In this document: positions 1 through 10,900 of the stretch, piece by piece
Layout of the letters: each line of letters opens with the position of its first letter
Position numbering within the stretch: position 1 is the first letter of the stretch
From: Oegoconia quadripuncta
Taxonomy: Eukaryota; Arthropoda; Insecta; Lepidoptera; Autostichidae
DNA: 64,000 nucleotides
Direction: 5' to 3'
Assembly: GCA_949316235.1 (NCBI GenBank)
Contig: OX438758.1
Coordinates: forward strand, 7,473,731-7,537,730
Notes under the pieces: generated by a model
What the model was told of the DNA's origin: nothing
Seen by the model: the letters and a program-made list of their open reading frames with translations, nothing else
Database searches by the model: none
Made by a program: the position numbers and the translations under genes

Positions 1-77
1 TCAAATTTATCTCTGTAATAAATGATCGGTATTTTAGGCTTGTCTTAAATTGTGTTTTTTACTGGATTTCCGACATC

Positions 78-125
78 TGGCGACCGTGACAGGAATCGAA
101 CCTGCAATCTTCAGATTGAAGACTA
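78..125 (-). repeat. tRNA-Arg-like 3' half with CCA (PBS or retroposed tRNA piece)
   Basis: Read on the minus strand, about 45 bases resemble the 3' half of an arthropod tRNA-Arg: an anticodon-stem-like part, a T arm with GGTTCGATTCC, the acceptor 3' strand CACGGTCG and then CCA. The 5' half of the tRNA is absent. CCA is not encoded in eukaryotic tRNA genes, so this copy probably derives from mature tRNA. It could be the primer-binding site of an LTR retrotransposon whose 5' LTR would end near base 75, or the tRNA-derived head of a retroposed SINE. No retroviral-type coding sequence follows on the plus strand. Confidence 0.4.
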
Positions 126-329
126 CACACCTATAAGCGCAGCGCAGGACCCACACTAGGTGGTCGAATACTCTTAGTAAAGGTCACGGGAAGTCACTGA
201 ATGCAAGTCACTTCCAACCGGTAGGTCTGTAAGTCTGAGATGTACGAGTACGGAAGTCCTGTACCTACCGATGCGATGATGATTTTTTGTTTAACTTTCA
301 TTGGAAAAAAAAATTAAGCACTATTTTTA

Positions 330-405
330 GCTCTTGACCTCGGTCACACCTGATGTGAAATTGAGGCCGAAAGTGGAAGCGTACTGACCCGAAAACCCCA
401 TCTTT
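330..405 (-). repeat. SINE-A tail fragment
   Basis: Decayed match to the 3' part of SINE-A (full copies at 11.4, 15.2, 16.2, 28.3 and 40.5 kb), recognised by the segment reading tcacacctgatg and the following gcgtactgaccc. The head is missing. Confidence 0.55.
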
Positions 406-409
406 ATTC

Positions 410-1270
410 ATCGCCAATTTTAATATATGGCATCCAGGAATAATGGCATGAAAAGATGGAGAGGGTTGGTTGAAATACTTGTTCATCAGTCCATTATCTG
501 GTCCCAAAAATGATGAGAAATGTGTGTGCTAAGTGGGTAATGTCTACGATCGCCAAGTTGTGTCAGCCCGGAATGTAAAATGGATTAATAAATTTAAAAC
601 TGCACACGTAACGCCATTGTGACCTGTCAGATTGTTTACTTGCCATCACTTTGCACTTGGCTGGCCCACGTTGGGCGCCAACGTGTCTCGTACAATCACC
701 TATTTTAAGCGTAGCAATTTGGTTCAATTTTAAAGCTTAGGACAACTCAATAAGAATTACAGTGCTTTAAACGCGGCTGTACCAACACGGGAGCCGCAAA
801 TTGACAGTGCCACCTAGCGTCTAGCGGCAGGAATGTGCATCGGGCGGCAGACCGTGACGCAACTCCGTAATATGCGCACGTCCGCAGATAAATAAATTGG
901 AAATTTGCTAGAACTTTGTACAAGTAATTTGATTTGAATCTCAAATCGATTTACAATTTTACAATTTCGCTTGTAATACAGCTACAAAAATTGTCGGATA
1001 ATCTCTGTAGGTACGAGTATATCGCTGTAATTTTTCCCAAAATTAAATGGCTCTTATTTTTCAATATTATTTTATTTACGCAGGGTGTAAATTTAAGTAG
1101 CTACTTGTAAACTTTAAATCACGTGTAGTGTTAATTGAGGAATTTCATTGAAACAAGAAACTGAATAAAGAAATAAAAAATAATAATAAAAAAATTATTG
1201 CTCTTCAATGTGGGCCTCATGACAAAAATTTTTTCGAAGATTTTTCTGTGTTACAAAATGTACCCGTGAC
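410..1270. other. No gene recognised
   Basis: AT-rich with short open frames only. None shows a known domain, codon bias or splice context that I can support. Confidence 0.5.
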
Positions 1271-1278
1271 GTGTTAAA

Positions 1279-1422
1279 ATATTCCGTCCAGTAGCGCCCT
1301 CATTGAATAGTTTAAGATTTCATTTTAAATATAGAATACATAAAAAAATAGCTCTGACCTGTATTCTGTATTTATAAAGGTATCTAAACTTATTCAATGA
1401 GGGCGCCACTGGACGTAATAAA
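1279..1422. repeat. MITE-like palindromic repeat (GGCGCC family)
   Basis: The ends are inverted copies of each other, roughly 38 bp, reading ATTCCGTCCAGT-GCGCCCTC inward from both sides, with a short AT-rich centre. Related pieces occur near 10270, 22690, 36370-37008 and 62100-62250. It is non-coding and too short to be autonomous. Confidence 0.6.
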
Positions 1423-1734
1423 CCCTCTTAAAAGTACCCTGAATAAAGTGCAAATTTAATTGCATGCCAGATTATGAGGTATGATACAGTATTGCTAATA
1501 GAACACCGGACAAATACTACCAGAACGAACGTCTAGTGTAACCTGGCCGCGCGACGCTACCGTGCATTGAAGGTAGGGAGACCTACTTAGACTGGAAATT
1601 GTACAGTAGTCGTACGACTACGCATGCCATCACTGATAAAATGGCTAATTAAAGAGCTCGTTAGATAACGACATGTACGTCAGCTCAATTTTCCCCATGA
1701 TTGATGTAACTATGATAAATATATTAACAAAAAA

Positions 1735-1915
1735 AATAAAAAGATCTTCTTACCCGACTGCTCCAGGAAGGAAGGTAACGTTTTGGAGTGTATGTATACA
1801 TATATGTAAGTATGTATGTAGATTTCTGTGTTACCTCCTGTAGCCTAAACTTGACCAATTTTATAGTGCAAGGTGTATTTCGATTCATCGTGGTCCTTGA
1901 TTGATGTTTCATGGG
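1735..1915 (-). repeat. Dispersed repeat, related to 9140-9345
   Basis: Shares an ordered set of blocks with the sequence at 9140-9345 in inverted orientation: a CTTCTTACCCGACT block, a run of tatgta units, and a block ending tagtgcaaggtgta. The copies are diverged. No protein is supported. Confidence 0.45.
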
Positions 1916-1939
1916 ATGGTATAGTTGGTACCAACCGAT

Positions 1940-3390
1940 ATGGCGCCCGAAAAATAGAATATATACTGTCGGTTTTTTTCAGTTTTCAAATACTTTGTAT
2001 ATTTATATTTTTATTTTACTATATTACTCTTAATATTGTTGGCGATTAAATTTCAACTCCGTATCATTCTTTATTATTATAATTATGTTGGGATTGATGT
2101 AAATCACAGCCTTATACTAAAACCAACCCGACTTCTACCCTCATATACAAATTTACTCCATTACTTTTTATCATTGAATTCAATAGACGCAAAGGACTCA
2201 TGATTTGATTATTATAAGAAACTTCGCCAGTCATTTGTCTCAGCATATTCCAAGTCGAGAAACCCATTTGAATCGTCTCGGCATATCCAATCTAAAGCCA
2301 TCCAATCTCGATGTCCCTATTTCATAGACATATAGTTTCACATACAATAGAAACCTTCCAGAATCTCTACATACCATCTTATATACGTCTAAACGTATAT
2401 AACTCATGTATTATCACAAGAACAAAAAATCAAGAATCTTATTCTTAAGATTTCTCGATCTACGCATGCGTCGGAGATAAGCCACGCCTTGGACGGAAAG
2501 AGATAACGAATGATTTCATATTTCAGTCCGCTGAAATTTGATTCAGTGTATTGGATTGATTTCAGATAAACTTGGTAATCGAAATGACTGCTTTTGTATT
2601 TGTAAAGTGACTGATGAGAAAAGTTTTCAATGGTAACCTAATGGAATAAAATGAACCCCTAATTTGGTTAGATATTTAGAAATTGAAGTGAATTAGGACC
2701 TATCTAGCAAATAACTACACTGTTATTGAAGTTTTCCTGTGATTTTGCCAGTATCATGGAGCACTATTATAAAGACAACTGCATAAATATCTCTGCGGTT
2801 ATGTAAATAAATATAATTTTTTTTTATCTTATAATTCACTATGGTATTTACATAAAATGTAATCATTGAAAATTTTTATCTAAATTGTTGGTGAAGCAAT
2901 TTAAATAATATGAAATTAAAAAATAAAATCAACAATACAGTCATTTGCCGAATTCACATTTCACAATTCAAGCCTTTATTTCACCCTAATCATTCATGTT
3001 ATACACACACATAATTTAACCGCTTTCAAAACTTTTTATTATCTTAAAAAATTAAATAAACAAAATAAATAACAACTGGATCACTATGAATTTTTTTTTC
3101 TCCTTAGTAATAGCTCGTTGTAATGAGGCTTTCCTATATCCCTATATTTTGACAATTTAGCATCTCATACATAATCACTTTCTTATACTTCGGTTTCAGA
3201 GTTTTTATGGAAAACGATGTAATGTATTAAGTATTAAGTTTTAGTAGTGCTTACGTCACCAGTCAATGATTAAAAAAAAATAACTGCCTCTAACAGATTT
3301 TATCATTTTACCATAGATTTTGTATGTACAGGTCTTCTGTTAAAGTTATAACCGAAATTAAAACAATTTATTTTATAGCATACATTAATA
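1940..3390. other. No gene recognised
   Basis: AT-rich spacer with no recognisable element, exon or RNA gene. Confidence 0.5.
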
Positions 3391-3394
3391 TTTT

Positions 3395-3515
3395 TAAGTT
3401 CATTCATAATGGGATCAGACTAAGCATGGAACTGCCTTCCGACATCAGTCTTTCCAGAAGCCTAAAATCTGGCATCCTCAAGAGCAGAGTCAATAACCAT
3501 CTACTGAGATTGACT
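3395..3515 (+). pseudogene. Possible LINE reverse-transcriptase C-terminal relic
   Basis: A short plus-strand frame reads like the end of a non-LTR retrotransposon polyprotein: a GIRLSMELPSDI segment resembling the usual W-N-x-LP motif, followed by a basic K-S-x-VNNHLL segment. No catalytic domain remains. It could equally be chance, given how short it is. Confidence 0.25.
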
Positions 3516-3652
3516 GCTCCATCTTCGACCACATCGTCAATATCGATTAGGATTATAGTCAAAGGCGTCAAAGTCATTCATAAAAAATATACTGTAACCA
3601 CTGTTGATGTGCAATAAACAATATTTGTATTGTATTTATTACCTTGTACAGC

Positions 3653-4084
3653 CAGAAACAGATAAACCTTTACAGTCCTGCATAATATATATATATTTTT
3701 TTTTATATGAGAGGGCGGCAAACGAGCATGCGGGTCACCTGATGGAAAGCAATCACCGCCGCCCATGGGCACCCGCAACACAAACACAAGGCAAAATGCC
3801 AGTACTCAGACGTCGGTCTTCTGCGAGAGGGTGGTACTTCCCCGGTCGAGCCGGCCCATTCATGCTGCAAGCTAATAGCTTACAGCGTGGCTCTACCACT
3901 ACAAATAATTAATATAATATAAATTAAGTTTTCTTAGCAAATCATGAATATTTTTAGATAGTACTTTTTGTTTATTGTTAAACTAAATAATAGCTGTAAC
4001 TAAAAAATTATCGAAAAGTGTTCATGATTTCATGAGTAAATTTAATTTGTATCACGCAAGCCTGTAAAGGTTTATCTGTTTCTG
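3653..4084. repeat. Insertion bounded by 23-bp inverted repeats
   Basis: The 23 bp at 3653-3675 recur as an exact inverted copy at 4062-4084. The 432 bp between includes a lepidopteran retroelement tail at 3690-3905. I see no clear target-site duplication and no coding capacity. Confidence 0.4.
3690..3905. repeat. Lepidopteran retroelement-derived repeat
   Basis: Starts with an A/T tract, then a segment around gcaaacgagcatgcgggtca followed by the caatcaccgccgcccatggg block that is very common in moth and butterfly genomes. The similarity to other lepidopteran repeats is recalled, not searched. Confidence 0.55.
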
Positions 4085-4089
4085 ATTGT

Positions 4090-5970
4090 TCATTTTTTGA
4101 CAATAATAATAAGTGAATAATTTTCTTTACATAAACATATTTTTTTCATTTATGACAGTTACGGTTCACAACAAACTTATTCATACTTCCGATGTTAACA
4201 AACACTTTAAGTTTGAACTGAACTCAAGCACAGAGGTAAGTTAAAACTAAGTTAGTAATAATAATTGGAGCACGTCTCACGACACGCAGAACTTAGTCCA
4301 AGTATGGAGAGCAAGTGCATGCGATGCAAGTATTATTAAAAACTCCTATGAAAAATTTACGATAGGTTAAATAAACACGCATTAGAACTTTTATATATAA
4401 GTATAATGAAATTTTTCTGGTGATTTCTTATCGATATTAGTCTATCGAAACTCCTTTGAACTGGGAATTGAAACTTGTATTTTATCGATTACTGAATATA
4501 AATTTTTAAATTAGGAATTGTTTTATATAGACACAAGATATACTACACGTGTTATGTTCATTAATTTCGGCTGTAATTTTTAAATAATAATATTAAAAGT
4601 TATTGATAAGGAATAATGCAACAATACAATGTCACACATGAAGATGCAATTCATTTATGTCTGTAATAAATACTTGGATAACAGCGCCATCTAGATCCAC
4701 ACTAAGCAACAGGGCTTTATTAGTGCTACCAGGCAGTATTAATCATAATAATGTTGTAAACATAAATTATCTACAAGAAATCGCCAGAATATTTTGTTCG
4801 TGATACTAAAACTTCTGTCTGCTCATGAAACTTAGAAATCATAAACTTTTTAATACCATGGTATTATTTTAAGCTCGTTAAGACAATCTTTAAATTGTTC
4901 CTCATTCGAAAATAATTTAAGATATGTTAAGAGTCTACGGCGTGAAAATATAGTCGATACTCTTCCTATAAGTTTTAAAAAAATCTTGAGCCGACATAAA
5001 ACAAAAAAAAAGAAGAGATCATATACATTTGCTGCCAATATAATTTTAATGCAACCTGTCACTTACATTCTGATATTTATAAAAGTGCCAGGTTTGTTTA
5101 TTGACTATTAACAGGTAGCATCTAAGAATTATTACCCATTTTGACATGACACAACTACTTTATCGCGTTTATAAATATTAAATTGATTATATTATTTGTG
5201 TAGAGAGAGATGAAACCATCAGCAACCTCACCTGTCTTTTGGCATATCGAAAATATGACCAAAGAATACATCGAGGAAACACCACAGGCTGTTGATGAGT
5301 AGTAGCGTCAAAGAAAATGGTGATTGAGTAAGGTGTTTGAAATCATATGACGGTATAGACATTGAAATTTGAGTCCCATTTTGGGCGCCATTTATCTTAA
5401 ATTGCATCAGATTCAGCAAATTCTGAGGCTAAGAATGATACAACAATAAAGTTTCCTTGTTCATCTATACTATACTTTTAGAACAAATGTTTTTATAATG
5501 ATACACCACAATTGAACAAAAATAGTTTCCAATGTTCGAAATAGCACCAGAATACACTAAAGTAGGTGTATAATCTATTAGTCATATTGCTATAAAAGGA
5601 AAAATGTAATGTAATCGTTTCATTGAAAGTGGAAATAGAAATACAAGACTAAAGGTGGTGTTATTAGTGTAGAGGTAATTTTCATTAGCTTTTAGTCCTA
5701 GAGAGGAGCACTCGAATTTAATTAGTTCATCTTTCGTCGAGCATCTACTTCAAAACGAATATCCTGAGGCATTCTCATTAAGCTTTTGACGTCGAGATAT
5801 CAGTTTTTCAGTTTTTCCTCTCAACTTTTCATTACACGGTGAAACTAAGCAAAGTTTCTGTCTTAATTAAAGATATTCAGTGGAAACCCGCCCATGATGC
5901 CTTAACTCAGTGAGACGTGGTTGGCTTATTTTTTTTCGACACACTCATTCCCGCCTCTGAGGCCCTCCCA
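4090..5970. other. No gene; one SINE-B fragment
   Basis: AT-rich spacer. A SINE-B 3' fragment lies near 4680-4740 (the block beginning agcgccatctag). No exon-like reading frame is supported. Confidence 0.45.
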
Positions 5971-5974
5971 AACA

Positions 5975-6317
5975 AACAGTTCAGTACTTTGAAAACAATT
6001 TTTTGGGCAACTTATTTTGAGCCTTTCGCAGTTACGCGAAGCCTTTGTTTTGAAGGTAGTTGAAAGTGCGTTACAACGTTTTGAAAGTAGGGTAGATCTT
6101 TCAGTTCATTTCATGAAAGCGGAGACAGGCAAAGGAATAGAGTCAGTTGACCGCGAGCCTTCGCGAGAGCGGACGTGTGTAAGGGGTAGGTCGCCGCTCG
6201 TTGCGAAAATACGGAAAACTTTTCAGCGTATTTTTTTCAGTGTGGTTAAAGAAAATGTATTCAGAATTATTTTGTGCATTTACCTGTATGTGAAGGTGTC
6301 TAAAATATTTATTTGAG
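5975..6317 (+). promoter_or_regulatory. CpG-rich block, possible non-coding first exon
   Basis: This stretch is clearly richer in CG dinucleotides than its surroundings. It opens near an arthropod-type initiator (TTCAGT at about 5981) and ends at a plausible donor (GAGGTAGGT at about 6313). It contains a 99-codon frame without recognisable homology. It may be the 5' exon of a plus-strand transcript, but no downstream exon was found. Confidence 0.25.
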
Positions 6318-6319
6318 GT

Positions 6320-7940
6320 AGGTTATTATTGTATTTTTTAAATTAGGTGGTTAAGAATAATTAACATAAAAATTATCTCTATCGGCTGTAATTGAAGCCC
6401 GACTTGAACAAAACCTGGCATGCCAGGTAGGTAATCTGTAAGCTGTTTTACTACATATTTGTTATTTAATTTAAAAAAAAATCAAGAAATATAACAAATA
6501 TTCCTTGTTCTGTCGATTTGAATTATTAATTTGAAACAATTATATAAATATTAATTGTCAAAAGTTGTGCGTTTCATTTCAATTGTTCAGTACACAAAGA
6601 TTCAAAAAAAGCTAATTATTAGCTAATTAAAGCTAAGATAAAAATATTTTGTTTTCTTAAATAGAAACATCTATAACAATGCTTCTTTATCACTAACTTA
6701 GCATACCAGATTTTTTCAAAAAAGTTTTAAATTACAACCTATCGCCTAATTCCGGAAAAATATTTACATACTGAGGGGAACAACGTTTAGGTGACTAAAA
6801 GTTTAACTGTATACTTTACATGAAAATTAAAAACAAACTGTCTAACATTACAAAAAAATACTTTACATAATTATATTTCAACTGTTAATTTTAAGAAATA
6901 CATTTTTTCATAATATCAAGTGGAACTGAAAATAACAAGACTGAACTTGCAGTACATACAATAAGTCTGCTTCTTGTTTGTGTTTTGGCGACAGCTATGT
7001 TCAATAAACTGTCTGTATGTAGCAGAGAACTGATTTTGAACATATTCAAAAAAGGAAAAAGATTTCTTATTTCCACAACTACTTGAAAAATTATCTTTGT
7101 ACACAGACCAACAAAATACAAAAATATAATGTTTTTATATACAACATGCAAAGTTAATTAATGCAAGAAACAGATATTTAAATCTTTATTCAATTTTAAA
7201 GTGATGTATTACAGACAGACAGAATACAGACTTTTAAAAGAAAGTTAAGGGTTACTATTTTATAAAGATATTAGTGATACAATTTGTTATTTGAAAAATC
7301 GAAGTTATAAATTATACTAGACAGAATATCCTCCAAATAAGTAGCTAATAATGATGAAAAGTAAGGCCTTTTGCACATAATTTGTATTTTAAGGTAGTTT
7401 TGAATGTAAAGTCCAAGACACGGTATAAGAAATAATAATACAATGAATTAAATAAATATATGTAACAGATTTTTAAAAATATTGGATAGGGGATGAAAGG
7501 GAGACAATGAATAAAATGCTTTAAATTTTATTAGAAATTTTGTTATAATTAAAGTATGGTCTTTTATTATCAATGAAACTATTATGCATAAAAAATAACA
7601 TATAATTATTGATAATACCGATATAAAATAGCATCCGTAGTCAAAATTAAAAGGCTATGTTTTTAAATAGATTGAAGAATTGTTAAACAAAAAAAAACAA
7701 AAAGAAGAAGCGAATCTCTTTATGGCCCTTTTATCCCACACATCATACAGTAAGACAAAAGAAGTTATCAGAAAACAAGAGTAGATAAACGGTTAATATT
7801 ATCCCTGTTAGTATCCAAAAGTGAGGACAATACTAGAAATTTAGACCTTAGGCCTTAAATACCTCTATAGTTAAAACAAAATAAAAAAAATAAAAAAAAA
7901 AAAATAGTTAGCTGTACATGGTAACGATTAGAAAATGAAG
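6320..7940. other. No gene recognised; 3' flank of gene A
   Basis: Very AT-rich, with A-runs near 7860-7905. I could not place a clear polyadenylation signal for gene A here. Confidence 0.45.
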
Positions 7941-7948
7941 AGAGCTGA

Positions 7949-10900
7949 CTACAAAATTTTGACACCAAAGTCACAAATAGTATGCTGTAAGAAGGCAGGC
8001 GCGAAAAACGAGGCGTCCGTCAGGAAAATTTCCGACACACTCGCCCGTGTCTTAATTTCAAATTCAGCTAACGTAACTTGCACTTGAGGATCTGCAATGA
8101 AAGGCATTCAGGAAATTTCTGGATATTACTTCGACATGAGTACTAAATAAAAGATAAAACATTTCATATTTTCTTGATGCATAAACTACACACAAACGAT
8201 ACTGGACATAAGCCTCGCCAATGCTGATTTTTCGGGTCGCTCCCCATCTACCCCAAAAATACGGATTTTTTGTGGTATAACTTAATAATAAAGTTCGTGA
8301 TTATTTGTAGAAGGATAGAGTACCTATCAGTAATCAAGTAAAAATGTTTTCTAACAATTCTGTAGCTTGCTTTATAGTATAGGTATTTAGTTATTAAACC
8401 TGCAATATTAAATTAAAGTTACCACTGTGAACTTCATTGTGTTGTAGAAGATGCTAAGATCTCCTAAAACAATTTCCTAAAAAAATTATAAATCGGTAAT
8501 ATTTTTTTAATTTGACATTTGCCCTTGGTAATTTTTTTTATAAATGTAAAGAAGTTTTTGATCCTTTTTCTGAAAATAGTTACTGGGGTTCTAAGAACAT
8601 TCTCCGATGCAATGAAATTCACATTGGTAATTTTAATCGTATAGTTTATTATTTATTACTAAATATCTATATTATTATCTAAAGCAAGTTACCGATTTGT
8701 TAGATTTTTTTTTTAATTTTATCACTGACAGGTACTAAAATCACGGCCTAAACAAAAGTGTATCCTTACTGGACTACTATGACGCTGATCTCGATTACTG
8801 GGCCAGTATAGTCCAGTAATCACGGTAGTTTTTCTATAGATTCGCACGTTTTAACGGCGATGGGCTGTCACGTGTGAATTTAAGTATATTTCGTAAGGTG
8901 AACCGTGAATGTTGGAACACCCAAACACTATTTTTTTGGATATCTCTGAACGAACTTTATCCTAACCGGGGTGGCGTTTAGGATTAAGTTTGTGACGTTA
9001 TTTATGTATGCAGGAATTATAATAAAAGTCATTAAAAAGCAAAAAATCCCAGTCGGGCAAATAAAATTATAACTAAAAAGACTACTACTGCAAAATTCGT
9101 CGACGCCATTTTGTATCTTACGGGCGTCATATTGTTTTTTTTTTACCAAAAAAAAGATAACACTCTAGGGCTCAAAAGTGGCATTACACCTTGCACTTCA
9201 AAAGCGCTCAAGCAATTTAAACTGCAAGAAGTAACATACATATTTTTAACTACATACATATACCCCCGAAAAACATTGCCGTACTTAGTCGGGTTAAAAG
9301 AATTACTTTGGGATACGTTTCTATTACATTGTGTTTGAACATTACAAATTATATCATTTGGTATCTTAGACTCATCATCATCAGCCCCTAAACATCCCAC
9401 TACAGAGATATAGGCCTTCCCTCGTATATGAGGGAGTATGGGTCGTACTCCAGTCCACCACGCTGGCCCAATGCGTGTTGGGGACTTCACATTCCTTAGA
9501 ATTTTTATTTCTCATGCATACAGGTTTCCTCATCATGTTTTCCTTCACCGTTTAAGAGCAGTCGGATAAATGCACATTTATTTATTAAAAGCCCATAGTG
9601 TCTCACTTCTAGGCAAAGGCCTCCCTCATATGTTTCATCCATCCCTCAAACAATAAATGCATATAAGTAATTAAATTAAATTTAAAAACTCATTGGTACA
9701 TGGCCTGCCTGTGAATCGAGCCAGGATTTCCTAAATTGGGAGGCCTCGTCTAAACCGCTGAATCACCGACGCTCTTATATCTTAGACAAATTACATATTA
9801 TTTATGTTTGTGTTCTATTGTAATATTGCTCAATTTATGTTTTTATTTATGTATCGAATTGTCTAAAAAAGTAACATCAGTGGCGACAGTGCTTTATCCT
9901 GGTTTCGATTTCCTGGAAGCCGACGGGGCAACCTTTTATCTTGTGATATCACCAAGCATTTTGGCATTGTATCCCCCTTTAGAGTATAACATACATACAT
10001 AATGTCACGACCATTATCCCAAATGGGGTGGTCAGAGATATAATATACACACATAGAAATAAACATTAATTTAATACTTGAACATCATCCACAGTCGCAC
10101 CTCTCGAAATATAGAAATACTCACATAGCAGGGGGTTTCAGAATCCAGAAATTGGTATTATAAAAAAAGAGTGACAGTTTTTATCAATAACTCGAAGTTC
10201 TCGCAAATAACCGCAATTAAAACTATTTAGATATTAAGTATTTATAATTAGCTTTTAGGTTTTCGAGATATGAGGGCGCCACTGGATGGAATAAACACCG
10301 TTTTTGAGCGATTTCTTTGATATTTAAAATTAAATGCTTGATGAAAACATATTATTAAGCTTACTACCTTCGGGTTATTCTAAATTTTCAGTATAACTTA
10401 TTCTCCTTCAAGAGCTTATACTCTTGTCGGTGGAGCTCTTGTTAACTTATCCTATACGTATGAATAACAATAATATTGCTTGTATCAAAACAATATACTT
10501 CCGAGTTATTAAATATGTTCTCAACGCGTCTAAAGTGTACAGATGCACCAAAGTCACCTGAAAAAGTGTTATGTGTTTCACGGCGCTGTGTGTGTGTGTG
10601 TGTGGACAGTTCTTCTTCATATTTGAAACTACACGAGAGGCAGGTTATTAGCCATGTTTTATGTAAGTCGGTTGCAAAGACATTTCTCTTTTAGCGCAAT
10701 GTGTTTAGTTTATCTGAATGATATACATTGAGATCAATGATATTGGGGGTTTACTTAATTTTAAATTTATGGCTATTGTCCATTGAATCCAAGTCTGTAT
10801 TCCACGCCGTTGGCTCGCATGAGAGGTGAAGGTTCCGTTCAACCCAGCATCCACACCAATCTATAGCCATTATAATGCGACAATATTTTTTATATTAGTT

